From an uncultured Cohaesibacter sp. (GTDB lineage: Bacteria > Pseudomonadota > Alphaproteobacteria > Rhizobiales > Cohaesibacteraceae), in contig NZ_OY821667.1 in the NCBI RefSeq assembly GCF_963682185.1, forward strand, positions 1,098,109-1,162,108: a stretch of DNA of 64,000 bases. The letters run 5' to 3'. The position numbers and the translations under genes are program-made. The notes under the pieces were generated by a model that made no database searches, had not been told where the DNA came from, and was given only the letters and a program-made list of their open reading frames with translations. This document shows, one piece after another, positions 9,898 to 18,173 of the stretch (position 1 is its first letter; each line of letters opens with the position of its first letter).

Positions 9898-10383
9898 TTA
9901 CGCTCCTTCCCCTGCCTGCCGCAGCGCCTGACGGCGCGCACTCAGGGATTTACGAAGCGCGATTGCTTCCTTGGCGGCTTCCACCTTGAAAGCTTCATAT
10001 TTTTCGGGCTGCCAAATCTGGAACTTATAGCCATGCCCCACAAAGACTACAGAGTCCGTGATACCGGTATGCGCCTTGATTTTCTCGCTCAATACCACGC
10101 GACCATCCTTGTCGATCTTCAGGCTCTCGCTTTCACCCAGCAGAGCCGTTGCAAGTATCTCGCGCTCTTCCGTAAAGACGTCAAAGGGCTCGAGATATTC
10201 ATCAATTGCCTTGCGCAAACCATGGCCGCCAGCATCGACAGCAGCACGGTCCATAGACGGACTACAAAACAGTCCTTCAGTACCTTCACGGGCAAGAATC
10301 TGCCGATAAGGCGCTGGGATAGACACCCGCCCCTTTGAATCCAGCCGATTCACATAGTTGGACACAAAATCGTCCATACGCAC
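9898..10383 (-). CDS. mraZ: Transcriptional regulator MraZ
   Basis: First gene of the dcw cluster. 161 residues with two AbrB-like MraZ half-domains: the first contains NRLDSKGRVSIPAPYRQIL, the second LKIDKDGRVVLSEKIK. In studied bacteria MraZ forms a ring-shaped oligomer and binds repeated short direct repeats in its own promoter, modulating dcw expression. Here matching repeats lie 111 bases or more upstream (10494-10538). GAGG stands about nine bases before the chosen ATG; a second ATG two codons later is possible. Confidence 0.96.
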   Translation of the reverse strand: MRMDDFVSNYVNRLDSKGRVSIPAPYRQILAREGTEGLFCSPSMDRAAVDAGGHGLRKAIDEYLEPFDVFTEEREILATALLGESESLKIDKDGRVVLSEKIKAHTGITDSVVFVGHGYKFQIWQPEKYEAFKVEAAKEAIALRKSLSARRQALRQAGEGA

Positions 10384-10493
10384 TGCCTCAGAAAGCTTAC
10401 ACCGCCGCTTGTCTACCCACTGACGCAGTCGTTGAACCGAATTTTTACTTGGTTAGGTCATTACTAACGACATGGTCTGAGCATCACCCTTAA

Positions 10494-10538
10494 TGGGATA
10501 CCATGGGATATCATGGGCGTCAATGGATTCTGATGGAT
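10494..10538. promoter_or_regulatory. Putative MraZ operator: five pentamers at 10-bp spacing
   Basis: On the + strand TGGGA (10494), TGGGA (10504), TGGGC (10514), TGGAT (10524) and TGGAT (10534) occur with exactly ten bases between starts. Characterised MraZ operators are short TGGGN boxes separated by five bases, so this fits autoregulation of mraZ. The boxes read opposite to the direction of mraZ transcription. Assignment is by similarity and position. Confidence 0.65.
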
Positions 10539-10784
10539 TCAGAACGCACCTCTTAAGAGAGATAGTCTAAGAAAGTTAACGTTAACAAAGGGTTGCGAAA
10601 AACCAGAAAAACAGACGCAACAAAAATAATATCGGGATAAGTATTTTGGCTATAACGACAAATAGCGTTGGCTAACGCTTTCCAAATCACATGTAGAAAA
10701 GTGCAAAAATCAATCTGCCAGCGGTTTGCAAAGCAGATAGCCGTCCACAAAGAGGGTTTTTGTTGCCAAATTATTAAGAAAAGA
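10539..10784. other. Intergenic region between mraZ operator and rnpB 3' end
   Basis: AT-rich, with no credible gene. It holds one perfect 12-bp palindrome (GTTAACGTTAAC, 10575-10586) of unknown role. A promoter for mraZ must lie in or downstream of the repeat region, but no clear -35/-10 pair could be assigned by eye. Confidence 0.5.
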
Positions 10785-11176
10785 AATACCAGTCGGTCTG
10801 TAAGCCGGGTTTTGTACGGCAAGACAGAAGCCTTGCGCGGCAACCATTCATCTGCGACATCCATTGCTGAATGCCTCTAGCAACCCACCCGAATGACTGG
10901 CCTGAAAGCCGGCTGGGTCGGAACCCGCATCATTCCTATTCGGTTTTGCTCCCGGTGGGGTTTACCCTGCCACCTTCATTACTGAAGGCGCGGTGAGCTC
11001 TTACCTCACCCTTTCACCCTAACCTGACTGTAGTCAGGCGGTTTGCTTTCTGTGGCACTTTCCCTAGAGTCGCCTCCGCCGGGCGTTACCCGGCACCGTG
11101 CTTTCATGGAGCCCGGACTTTCCTCACCGGATTGCTTTCGCGCGACCGGTGCGGCTGCCCGACCGACTGGTGCGAT
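10785..11176 (-). ncRNA. rnpB: RNase P RNA (catalytic subunit)
   Basis: Type A bacterial RNase P RNA that matures tRNA 5' ends. On the minus strand the 5' part reads GAGGAAAGTCCGGGCTCCAT, the conserved rnpB signature, and the 3' part reads ACCCGGCTTACAGACCGACT. The two ends pair as helix P1 (CCAGTCGGTC with GACCGACTGG). Conserved internal blocks (AGGGTGAAAGGGTGAGGTAAG; GTAAACCCCACCGGGAGCAA, as seen in reverse) are also present. Ends are estimated from P1 and may be off by several bases. Confidence 0.96.
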
Positions 11177-11203
11177 GGGAACTAAGCCCTAAACGGCTCA
11201 AGG

Positions 11204-12691
11204 TCAAGGGGCCATCTGGCAAAGAAGCTGTTCCAGTTGATCAACGCCCTTGGCAAGCGCCCCCTCATCACTGGCCGCAAAGCCTAAAAGCACGCCGGGC
11301 TTTGGCGTGGTTTTGCCCGACCAGTAAAGAGACGACAGCGCGGCCCCCTCCATGCCCCTTGTCAACATGGCATCCAGCAGAGCGCGATCATCCAGCCCCT
11401 CTGCCTTACCATGAAAATAGGCTGGCAGCTGTATGCCCCCATCGGGAAGCGCGGGCTGCAACCATGCTCCAACCCTGTCTTGCAACAGCGCCACCAAGCG
11501 ATCACGCCGGCCCTTATAAACCCGCGTCATGCGCGCAATATGGCTGCGAAGATAGCCCTCACGTAGAAAATCGCTCAAGGCCCATTGCACGATAACCGGA
11601 GGCACCGCGCCAACATTGCGCAAACAGCGCTTGACAGGATCAATAAGCCTTTTAGGAACAATAAGATAAGCAACCCGAAGGCCGGGATTAAGCGCCTTTG
11701 AAAAGGTGCCCATATAGATGACGACACCGCGCCGATCCAGCCCCTGCAGGCTGGAAATCGGAGCGCCGGAGAAATGAAACTCGCTGTCATAATCATCCTC
11801 AAGAATGAAGCACTCCTTCCTCTGCGCATAGCGCAAAAGAGCCAGTCGCTCTTCCAGCGCCATGGTCCGACCCGTCGGGAACTGATGTGAAGGCGAGCTG
11901 TATATAAGTCGGGGGGACGAAACCATCCCCTCCCTTCCCTCAAGAGCTTGATAAGGCGCCGCTTCATCTATGCGGATAGGCAAACAGCGCGCCCCCACGG
12001 CGCTCAATGCCGCCGTCATGCCCGCATAGCCGGGCTCCTCATGCAAAGCCACATCTCCCTCATCAAGCAAAAGACGCGCCACCAGATCCTGCGCAGCCTG
12101 CGCCGAGGAAAGGATCATGACCTGATCCGCATCCGCAACAACTCCGCGCGCCACCGATGCATGCTCGATGATCGCTTCCTTGAGTGCTGGCAGACCGGAA
12201 TAGTTCGCATAACCCAGCATCTCTTCATGCAGCGCGACCTGCCTCGCGGCGCGGCGCAACAAACGCGCCCAGACATCATGAGGAAAATCCTTCACGTCCG
12301 GCATGCCTGTGAGGAAAGTGAGAGAGCCGGGCTTATCGCGTCGGGGCACGGACATCATCCGATCGGCACTTTGGGAAAGCCTTACAGAAGAGAGCGCCGC
12401 CCCTTCGTTTCCTTCACCAAAATGCGCACCATGAAACCCGCGCGATGCTTCACTCACGCGTGTCCCGCGTCGCCCATCCGCTTCCAGATAGCCCTCAAGC
12501 CCCAATTGCTCATAGGCAAACAGCACCGTATTGCGCCCGACAGACAAATCCGCAGCCAACTGCCGTGAGGCTGGCAGGCGCATCCCCGGCTTCAAACGCC
12601 CTTGTTCAATCAACTGCCGAATGAGCAAGAAGAGCTGCCGCGCCAGCCCGTCCGCGTCATTCCGATCCAGTTCTATCTGCGCCGCCAGCAT
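11204..12691 (-). CDS. MocR/PdxR-type GntR transcriptional regulator with aminotransferase-like domain
   Basis: 495 residues. N-terminal GntR winged helix (about residues 8-75: LIRQLIEQGRLKPGMRLPASRQLAADLSVGRNTV) fused to a fold-type I aminotransferase domain that binds PLP; the lysine lies in GTFSKALNPGLRVAY. In known cases such regulators sense PLP or amino compounds and act on a divergent gene. Here the divergent gene encodes a pyridoxamine-phosphate-oxidase-like protein, so a PLP-related role is plausible. The start is ATG 12691 with GGGAG seven bases upstream; a longer frame would need TTG at 12706. The DNA-binding target is probably the inverted repeat at 12718-12737. Confidence 0.9.
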   Translation of the reverse strand: MLAAQIELDRNDADGLARQLFLLIRQLIEQGRLKPGMRLPASRQLAADLSVGRNTVLFAYEQLGLEGYLEADGRRGTRVSEASRGFHGAHFGEGNEGAALSSVRLSQSADRMMSVPRRDKPGSLTFLTGMPDVKDFPHDVWARLLRRAARQVALHEEMLGYANYSGLPALKEAIIEHASVARGVVADADQVMILSSAQAAQDLVARLLLDEGDVALHEEPGYAGMTAALSAVGARCLPIRIDEAAPYQALEGREGMVSSPRLIYSSPSHQFPTGRTMALEERLALLRYAQRKECFILEDDYDSEFHFSGAPISSLQGLDRRGVVIYMGTFSKALNPGLRVAYLIVPKRLIDPVKRCLRNVGAVPPVIVQWALSDFLREGYLRSHIARMTRVYKGRRDRLVALLQDRVGAWLQPALPDGGIQLPAYFHGKAEGLDDRALLDAMLTRGMEGAALSSLYWSGKTTPKPGVLLGFAASDEGALAKGVDQLEQLLCQMAP

Positions 12692-12717
12692 ATTTGGCTC
12701 CCTCAAATTTACAACTA

Positions 12718-12737
12718 TGGCTCTTTATTTAGAGCCA
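12718..12737. promoter_or_regulatory. Inverted repeat in the mocR/oxidase divergent promoter
   Basis: TGGCTC-N8-GAGCCA forms a perfect 6+6 dyad, flanked by direct CTAT repeats at 12715 and 12741. It lies 27 bases upstream of the MocR regulator start, inside the divergent region. Such mixed direct and inverted repeats are usual for MocR-type operators; binding is inferred. Confidence 0.55.
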
Positions 12738-12846
12738 AAACTATCTTTCAATCAAGCCAAATGATAGGCCATACGCCCATGCATCCATGTTCAAGGCACA
12801 ACTGCGCTCTATTTGACCAGACGCCAATAGATCAGAAGACAGACCA

Positions 12847-13515
12847 ATGACCGAACCAACACAAGACAGTTTTCCCGTCACCCCGACCAACAAGATCAGG
12901 GTTGCCAAGCGCGCCAATTACGACAGGGAAACCCTGTTTGCCATTCTGGACGAAGGCCTCATCGCCCAAGTCGGTTTCGTTCTTGATAACAAGCCGATTG
13001 TCCTGCCCATGGCCTATGGCCGCATTGGAGACCAGATCTATATTCACGGCGCGAAGGCAGCCCGCATGCTCAAGAAACTGAAGGAAGGCCTGCCGGTCTG
13101 TCTGAATGTAACCCTTGTTGACGGACTTGTCGTCGGACGCTCCGCATTCCACCATTCGATGAACTTCCGCTCTGCCAACATCCATGGCACAGCCCGTCTG
13201 GTAGAGGACGAGAAGGAAAAATACGACGCGCTGGTCGCCATCACCGATCATCTGGCTCCGGGCCGTTGGGATGAAACCCGAGAAACCACACAGAAGGAAA
13301 TCAACGCCACAACCGTGATCGCCGTCACGATAGAACAGGCTGCTTCCAAGATCCGTGGCGGCATGCCCATTGATGACGAAGAAGATTATGCCCTCGATTT
13401 CTGGGCTGGCGTGGTTCCCATCAGCACCAGCTTCGGCCCGGCCATTGACGATGCAAGGCTCAAGGCAGGCATTCCCGTTGCTGAAAGCATACGCAAACTG
13501 ACCAGCCGTCGATAA
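12847..13515 (+). CDS. Pyridoxamine 5'-phosphate oxidase family (FMN-binding split barrel) protein
   Basis: 222 residues. The pattern AKRANYDRETLFAILDEGLIAQVGFVLDNKPIVLPMAYGR followed by YIHGAKAARMLKKL and VGRSAFHHSMNFRSANIHG is that of the NimA/Pyridox_ox_2 branch of FMN-binding split barrels, not of true PdxH. Family members reduce or bind flavin-linked substrates; the substrate here is unknown. It is divergent from the MocR regulator with 155 bases between starts, which suggests it is the regulated target. AGAAGAC lies before the ATG. Confidence 0.85.
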   Translation: MTEPTQDSFPVTPTNKIRVAKRANYDRETLFAILDEGLIAQVGFVLDNKPIVLPMAYGRIGDQIYIHGAKAARMLKKLKEGLPVCLNVTLVDGLVVGRSAFHHSMNFRSANIHGTARLVEDEKEKYDALVAITDHLAPGRWDETRETTQKEINATTVIAVTIEQAASKIRGGMPIDDEEDYALDFWAGVVPISTSFGPAIDDARLKAGIPVAESIRKLTSRR

Positions 13516-13524
13516 CACAGCCCG

Positions 13525-13602
13525 GCGAGCGGCGCCCTCAGCTTGACAAAGACTGAGAGCAGGGATATATCCCCCGAACGGTTGCTGACACCGGCCGCTC
13601 GC
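13525..13602 (+). other. Cloverleaf-like structured element upstream of MATE gene
   Basis: A 9-bp outer stem (GCGAGCGGC 13525-13533 with GCCGCTCGC 13594-13602) encloses three small potential hairpins: CTCAG/CTGAG (13536-13556), GGGATATATCCC (13562-13573) and CGGT/ACCG (about 13579-13593). It ends 125 bases before the MATE start and 10 bases after the preceding stop. No T-run follows, so it is not a simple terminator. It does not match tRNA or a riboswitch class I can name; folding was judged by eye. Confidence 0.4.
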
Positions 13603-13727
13603 AGGCCTTCGGGTCATGGTGAAGTTCTGCTATCAAATTCTGATTATTTCAGCCCCACATGCATTTCATGCGGTTGGCAATGCGAGCCCCGTCCAAAGTC
13701 ACGAAATGCGTTCTACAGGAGGCTGAG

Positions 13728-15137
13728 ATGTCATCAGACACCTCAAGCAAATCAACTGCGCGCAATTCCTTCACCCAAGGCTCCCTTGCGTCGCTTTTTG
13801 CAAAAAATGCCCTACCCATCATCTTCGTGATGAGCATGAACGGTCTTCTGGCTGTCGTGGATGCCATCTATCTTGGTGTCTATGTCGGTGCAGATGCCCT
13901 TGCGGCCGTCACACTGATGTTTCCCATCTATATGCTCGTGGTTGCGCTCTCCACACTGGTTTCAAGCGGCATGTCCTCGCTGCTTGCCCGGCATCTGGGA
14001 GCAGGTGACATACGCCGGTCAAGACAGCTCTTCTCAGGCGCGCACGGGCTCGCCCTTCTTATCAGCGGCTTGCTCATCGGTGCGTTCCTACTGCTTGGCC
14101 ATCCGATAACTATGCTCATGGCAAGCAGCAATGATACGCTCTCAACGATGGGACACGTCTATTTGCGCATCACCATCCTCGCCACACCGATTGTCTTCAT
14201 TCTGGCGCTACATGGCGACGCCTTGCGCAACGAAGGCCACGCCCCTCTCATGGCCGCCATTAGCCTGTTGGTGACGCTGGCCAACATCCTGTTCAACTAT
14301 GTCCTCATTGCTCTCATGGACATGGGCGTTGCCGGTTCGGCCTATGGCACGGCGGCAGCGCAAGGACTGGCTCTTGTCATCGTACTTGCCTATCGCCATT
14401 GGGGAGCCTGCAACCTCACCCTGTCGGAGATTGTCAGGCATTCGCCCTTGAGAGACTGGAAGGCCATTTTGGCCCTCGGCGCACCACAGAGCCTCAGCTT
14501 TATCGGCATGTCCATTGTCTCCACAGCCACCATCATGGCTACCCAGTGGATGGCAAGTCCCAATTATGCGGTGACGATCTCAGCCTTCGGCATAACGACG
14601 CGCATCATGACCTTCTACTACCTGCCGTTGCTCGGTCTGTCCTTTGCGATGCAATCCATCACGGGCAACAATTTCGGCGCGCAAAAATGGCACCGGTCAG
14701 ATGCAAGTCTGCGCATAGCGTTGGTGTTGGCACTCGTCTATTGCCTCATCGCCGAACTATTGTTCCTGCTTCTGCCAAAAGCCATCGGCGGGCTTTTCGT
14801 CAATGAAGAGGCCGTGATTGCCGAGGTGGGCCGGATCATGCCGTTGATGACGCTCATGATCATTGCTGCGGGGCCTCTACGCATCGTTGCGGCCTATTTC
14901 CAAGCCATTGGCGACGCCAAACGAGCCGCTATGCTCAGCCTGACGAAGTCCTACATCTTCATGCTGCCACTGCTGTTTGCCTTGCCGCTCCTGCTGGGAG
15001 AACGGGGTATCTGGCTTGCCAATCCAATTGCAGAATTGCTGCTGCTCGGCACGACAACCCTCTTGCTCATGCAAACAGCCCAGAGAACAAACCGCAGATG
15101 GGGCCTCTTCACAGCCCCAAGGGAGACGGAAAAATGA
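13728..15137 (+). CDS. MATE family multidrug/toxin efflux transporter
   Basis: 469 residues with about twelve hydrophobic segments in two similar halves, typical of Na+- or H+-driven MATE exporters (first half SLASLFAKNALPIIFVMSMNGLLAVVDAIYLG, second half ALGAPQSLSFIGMSIVSTATIMA). The ATG at 13728 has AGGAGG eight bases upstream; a frame from 13659 would add an unlikely 23-residue tail. The following small gene overlaps its stop (ATGA). The substrate cannot be read from sequence. A structured element lies in the leader. Confidence 0.92.
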   Translation: MSSDTSSKSTARNSFTQGSLASLFAKNALPIIFVMSMNGLLAVVDAIYLGVYVGADALAAVTLMFPIYMLVVALSTLVSSGMSSLLARHLGAGDIRRSRQLFSGAHGLALLISGLLIGAFLLLGHPITMLMASSNDTLSTMGHVYLRITILATPIVFILALHGDALRNEGHAPLMAAISLLVTLANILFNYVLIALMDMGVAGSAYGTAAAQGLALVIVLAYRHWGACNLTLSEIVRHSPLRDWKAILALGAPQSLSFIGMSIVSTATIMATQWMASPNYAVTISAFGITTRIMTFYYLPLLGLSFAMQSITGNNFGAQKWHRSDASLRIALVLALVYCLIAELLFLLLPKAIGGLFVNEEAVIAEVGRIMPLMTLMIIAAGPLRIVAAYFQAIGDAKRAAMLSLTKSYIFMLPLLFALPLLLGERGIWLANPIAELLLLGTTTLLLMQTAQRTNRRWGLFTAPRETEK

Positions 15138-15562
15138 GCACTAGTCCCACAACGGCTGAAGAGGCCAAAAAGCAGGCCAAACTGTTACGCTCCAAACTGA
15201 AGGAAGACGGGATGGAGATCTCACACAGCAAATCACTGGAACTGATCGCCCAGCAATATGGCTTTCGGGACTGGAACACGATGTTCGCCCGCTTTGGCAA
15301 CCGCCCCACCCGCGCGTGGCAACAGGGCGATCGCGTATCCGGGCTTTATCTCTCGCAGGCATTTCAAGCAGAGATCATCGCCGTCAAAAAGCTCTCAGAT
15401 GGCACCTATCGGCTGACATTCCAATTTGACCAGCCGGTCGATGTCATCACCTTCGAGGGCATGAGCAACTATCGAAGCCGCACCTCACAGGTGATCGGAC
15501 CAGATGGCACGACCAGAGAGAAAACCTCGGATGGTCGCCCGCATATGATCCTCGATATCTAG
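15134..15562 (+). CDS. Glyoxalase-related small protein (Glyoxalase_8-type domain)
   Basis: 142 residues. The N-terminal half (AKLLRSKLKEDGMEISHSKSLELIAQQYGFRDWNTM) matches the helical domain attached to several glyoxalase/bleomycin-resistance superfamily proteins; the rest is a short beta-rich region (RVSGLYLSQAFQAEIIAVKKL). No full vicinal-oxygen-chelate metal site is visible, so enzymatic activity is doubtful. The ATG overlaps the MATE stop, so the two are co-expressed and coupled. Function unknown. Confidence 0.75.
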   Translation: MSTSPTTAEEAKKQAKLLRSKLKEDGMEISHSKSLELIAQQYGFRDWNTMFARFGNRPTRAWQQGDRVSGLYLSQAFQAEIIAVKKLSDGTYRLTFQFDQPVDVITFEGMSNYRSRTSQVIGPDGTTREKTSDGRPHMILDI

Positions 15563-15585
15563 ACTTGCCAATAGAAGCGAAAAAG

Positions 15586-15615
15586 AAAGGCGCGAACCCT
15601 GAGCCCGCGCCTTTT
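15586..15615. terminator. Bidirectional Rho-independent terminator
   Basis: AAAGGCGCG pairs with CGCGCCTTT across an 11-base loop, followed by T on the + strand and with A-rich sequence on the other side. It separates the convergent MATE unit and the ampD-like gene. Confidence 0.8.
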
Positions 15616-15653
15616 CACAAGAAAGCTGTCTCCCTCATTTCCAATCCAGAAGG

Positions 15654-16400
15654 TCAGAGCTGGGGCAGTGCTGCATTTAGCTTGTAAAGTGTAGAAATGG
15701 TGGTTGTGTCAGCCACGCCATCGACCAGCTCCGGCCGGAAATGCAGCTGAAACGCCCGCACGACTTTCTCGGTCTGCTCGTCGAAAACGCCCGTGATCGG
15801 TGCGTTGTAGCCATAGATGGCCAACATGGATTGCAGCGCCTGAATGGGTTGCCCCTCATCGCCCAACTGGAAGAAGCGCCCACCGCCAGACACCTCGGGA
15901 TCGGCCCAATGTCCGGCACCGGCTGCCGCCAGCTGCTTCCATGGGAATTTCACGCCCGGATCAACTTTGCGCCCCGGCGATACATCAGAGTGGCCCAGAA
16001 CGCGATAGTTGGGAATCTCGTTGCGCGCGATAATGTCCATACAGAGCATATGCAGGATGTCGAGCTGCTTTTCGCCAAACTCTTCATGCCCGGCATTGGC
16101 AAGTTCGATACCGATCGAGCAGCTATTTATATCTGTCTCGCCCTTCCAATAGGCATCACCGGCATGCCAGGCGCGCTTGGTTTCATCGACCAGCTGCACA
16201 ATCGTGCCATCACGATGCAGGAAATAATGGGCAGAGACTTCACTCTCGGGATTGCAGAGCCAGTCCAGAGCCTGCGCATCATCTTCCATACCCGTATAAT
16301 GGAGCAACAGCATATCGACCTTGCGACCATCTTTACGCTCACCGAAATTGGGGGAAGGTTTGTCCTCGCAGGGGCAATTTGTCTGTGCTTCGAACGGCAT
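15654..16400 (-). CDS. N-acetylmuramoyl-L-alanine amidase (AmpD/Amidase_2 family) with PG-binding domain
   Basis: 248 residues. Zinc amidase domain with likely ligands in LLLHYTG, AWHAGD region and LGHSDVSPGRKVDPG (His, Lys and Asp as in AmpD), then a C-terminal peptidoglycan-binding helix bundle (about residues 175-245: IQALQSMLAIYGYNAPITGVFDEQTEKVVRAFQLHFRP). It cleaves anhydromuropeptides or murein stems. No export signal is seen, which favours a cytosolic recycling role. ATG 16400 has GGAG seven bases upstream; an ATG four codons earlier is less well placed. Confidence 0.9.
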   Translation of the reverse strand: MPFEAQTNCPCEDKPSPNFGERKDGRKVDMLLLHYTGMEDDAQALDWLCNPESEVSAHYFLHRDGTIVQLVDETKRAWHAGDAYWKGETDINSCSIGIELANAGHEEFGEKQLDILHMLCMDIIARNEIPNYRVLGHSDVSPGRKVDPGVKFPWKQLAAAGAGHWADPEVSGGGRFFQLGDEGQPIQALQSMLAIYGYNAPITGVFDEQTEKVVRAFQLHFRPELVDGVADTTTISTLYKLNAALPQL

Positions 16401-16465
16401 GACACTCTCCATGAAACCGCAAATAGGATAAAGGATCTGAGCGGGTTCGTCAGACCGACCGTTTC

Positions 16466-17176
16466 TTAGCGCAAGCCGCGCTCAATCTCAATCATTGACC
16501 ATGCGTTATTGATGGCAGCCAGCTTTTCGGTGGAGATCCGCACAAATTCTTCCGGCACGCCACGGGCAATCAGTCGATCAGGATGGTTCTCCCGCACCAG
16601 TTTGCGATAGTGGCTCTTGATTTCCTTGTCGCTCATGGAGCGTTCGGCTTCCAGAATGGTGTAAGGATCCTGTTCATCCGGCTTCACATGGCTCATCTTG
16701 ATCCGCTCGAAGCAGCGCTCGGGAATGCCGAAGATTTCCGCCACATGCTCCAGATAGAGCATTTCCCTGTTGTGCATGACGCCATCGGCGCCAGCAATCA
16801 TGAACAGACCATCCAGAATATCAGCCAGCGGCTCCATGTCGTCTTCATAAAGAGCGGCAATTTGCTTGGCATAGGCCTCGTAGCCAGCGACATCCTGCTT
16901 GGCCAGGTTGAACATGCGCTGCACATTGCGCTCTTCCCCTTCAGGGATGGAAAAGAGCGTCTGAAAGACATTGATTTCATCCTGCGTGACAACCCCGTCA
17001 GCCTTGGCCATTTTGGCAGACAAAGCAATCACAGCGACCGTAAAGGTGAGTTGTTTGCGATCTATGCCGCTGCCAAGCCCCCGCACGGTGGTAGCGACCT
17101 TCTCCACGAACTGAGTAATCGCCTCGCTCTGACGAAGGTCTTCAATCAAACTGCCGATATGGCTCCAAATGCTCAT
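16466..17176 (-). CDS. TerB-DnaJ (DjlA-like) co-chaperone
   Basis: 236 residues. A TerB-like helical domain (about 35-155, with LSAKMAKADGVVTQDEINVFQTLF and IAGADGVMHNREMLYLEHVAEIFGI) precedes a C-terminal J domain carrying the HPD triad in RENHPDRLIARG, which should stimulate Hsp70 ATPase. Unlike enterobacterial DjlA there is no N-terminal membrane helix. Start ATG with GGGAGACCTC upstream. It shares direction with the amidase gene, 65 bases apart, so they may form one unit. Confidence 0.9.
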   Translation of the reverse strand: MSIWSHIGSLIEDLRQSEAITQFVEKVATTVRGLGSGIDRKQLTFTVAVIALSAKMAKADGVVTQDEINVFQTLFSIPEGEERNVQRMFNLAKQDVAGYEAYAKQIAALYEDDMEPLADILDGLFMIAGADGVMHNREMLYLEHVAEIFGIPERCFERIKMSHVKPDEQDPYTILEAERSMSDKEIKSHYRKLVRENHPDRLIARGVPEEFVRISTEKLAAINNAWSMIEIERGLR

Positions 17177-17397
17177 GAGGTCTCCCGATCACCCATTCCT
17201 CGCACGCATCATTCCAATGCTTGCGATCAATTTATGTGATACGCGCCGGAATTACGAGCTATTGATAGCCAAAAAAAGGCGACTTGCCACAATGAGACAG
17301 CTTTGCGCCCGAAAAATGCACAGGAGACCAGGTAAAGTCCGCTTAAGAGACGAAATCCATGCAAGCAACCCCAGATTATGACGGTGTCACAGTAGAG

Positions 17398-18096
17398 TTA
17401 CTGACACACTCGCCAGGTTCCTGCCCTGCCATGCAGGCCATGATCAAGATGAATATGATTCTGGTGATACTTGTCGCCACCCGGTCCAATAACGGTTGTG
17501 AAATAGCGGCAGGCCTGCCGGTTAATACCGCGCAGAAATTTACCCTTCCGGTTCCGTTTGGCCCAATCGTCCTCCACGGTCAGCACCGTCCCATCCTCAA
17601 GAGTGAACGCACTGATGTCAATCGCATTTGCCCGTCCATGCTCGGAGAGTTTGGCCCCGCGCTTGTTGTTGCGCGGGCGGCAGGAATAGGATGCGGCCAC
17701 CCTAATCTCAACAACCGGCTGGCCCAACGTATCGCGCGCCATCGGTTGAACGACCTCCGAGAAATAGCGATAAAGCTGCGAGGTCATCACACAATTGGTC
17801 GTCGCATCCCTGTTGAACGCAACGGGATAGCGCCCGCCCAAGGCCGAGACAGCAAAGGGAGCCTTGCTGCCACATCCCCATTTTCCATTGATCGCAGGCA
17901 GGGCTTTTGCATCCACTAAGCCTTTTTCAACAATTGGACAGCTTTGCGCAGAAATGGATTTGTCTGGCCAGATGGCTTCACTCTGCAAATCTGATTGCGG
18001 AATCTCTTCAAGGTCTTGAAAACCGCCGCAGCTGGTCAGGGTTGCCGAAGCGACCAACAATGCAAGAAGGGAGCGTTTCGTGATCGTGAGCTTCAT
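17398..18096 (-). CDS. Extensin-like C-terminal domain lipoprotein
   Basis: 232 residues from ATG 18096. The N-terminus is a lipoprotein signal (KRSLLALLVASATLTSCGG, lipobox LTSC), so the protein should be anchored in the envelope. The body holds the extensin-like domain frequent in alphaproteobacteria: ASYSCRPRNNKRGAKLSEHG, NAIDISAF and WAKRNRKGKFLRGINRQACRYFTTVIGPGGDKYHQNHIHLDHG, whose His/Asp pattern resembles D-Ala-D-Ala peptidase folds. Function is uncertain. A longer frame from 18186 would overlap the divergent amidase gene and lacks a signal at its start, so it was rejected. Confidence 0.85.
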   Translation of the reverse strand: MKLTITKRSLLALLVASATLTSCGGFQDLEEIPQSDLQSEAIWPDKSISAQSCPIVEKGLVDAKALPAINGKWGCGSKAPFAVSALGGRYPVAFNRDATTNCVMTSQLYRYFSEVVQPMARDTLGQPVVEIRVAASYSCRPRNNKRGAKLSEHGRANAIDISAFTLEDGTVLTVEDDWAKRNRKGKFLRGINRQACRYFTTVIGPGGDKYHQNHIHLDHGLHGRAGTWRVCQ

Positions 18097-18173
18097 CATA
18101 TTTTGATTCCCGCTTGCAGCCACATTCAATTCAGCGCATCCTGAAGAGAAAAGGTTAACATAAAGGCAGCGCA

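Noticed and set aside
13525-13602. tRNA gene or TPP riboswitch in the MATE leader
   Set aside because: The cloverleaf has a 9-bp outer stem and no T-loop GTTCRA; CTGAGA-like bases occur but the rest of the TPP core is missing.
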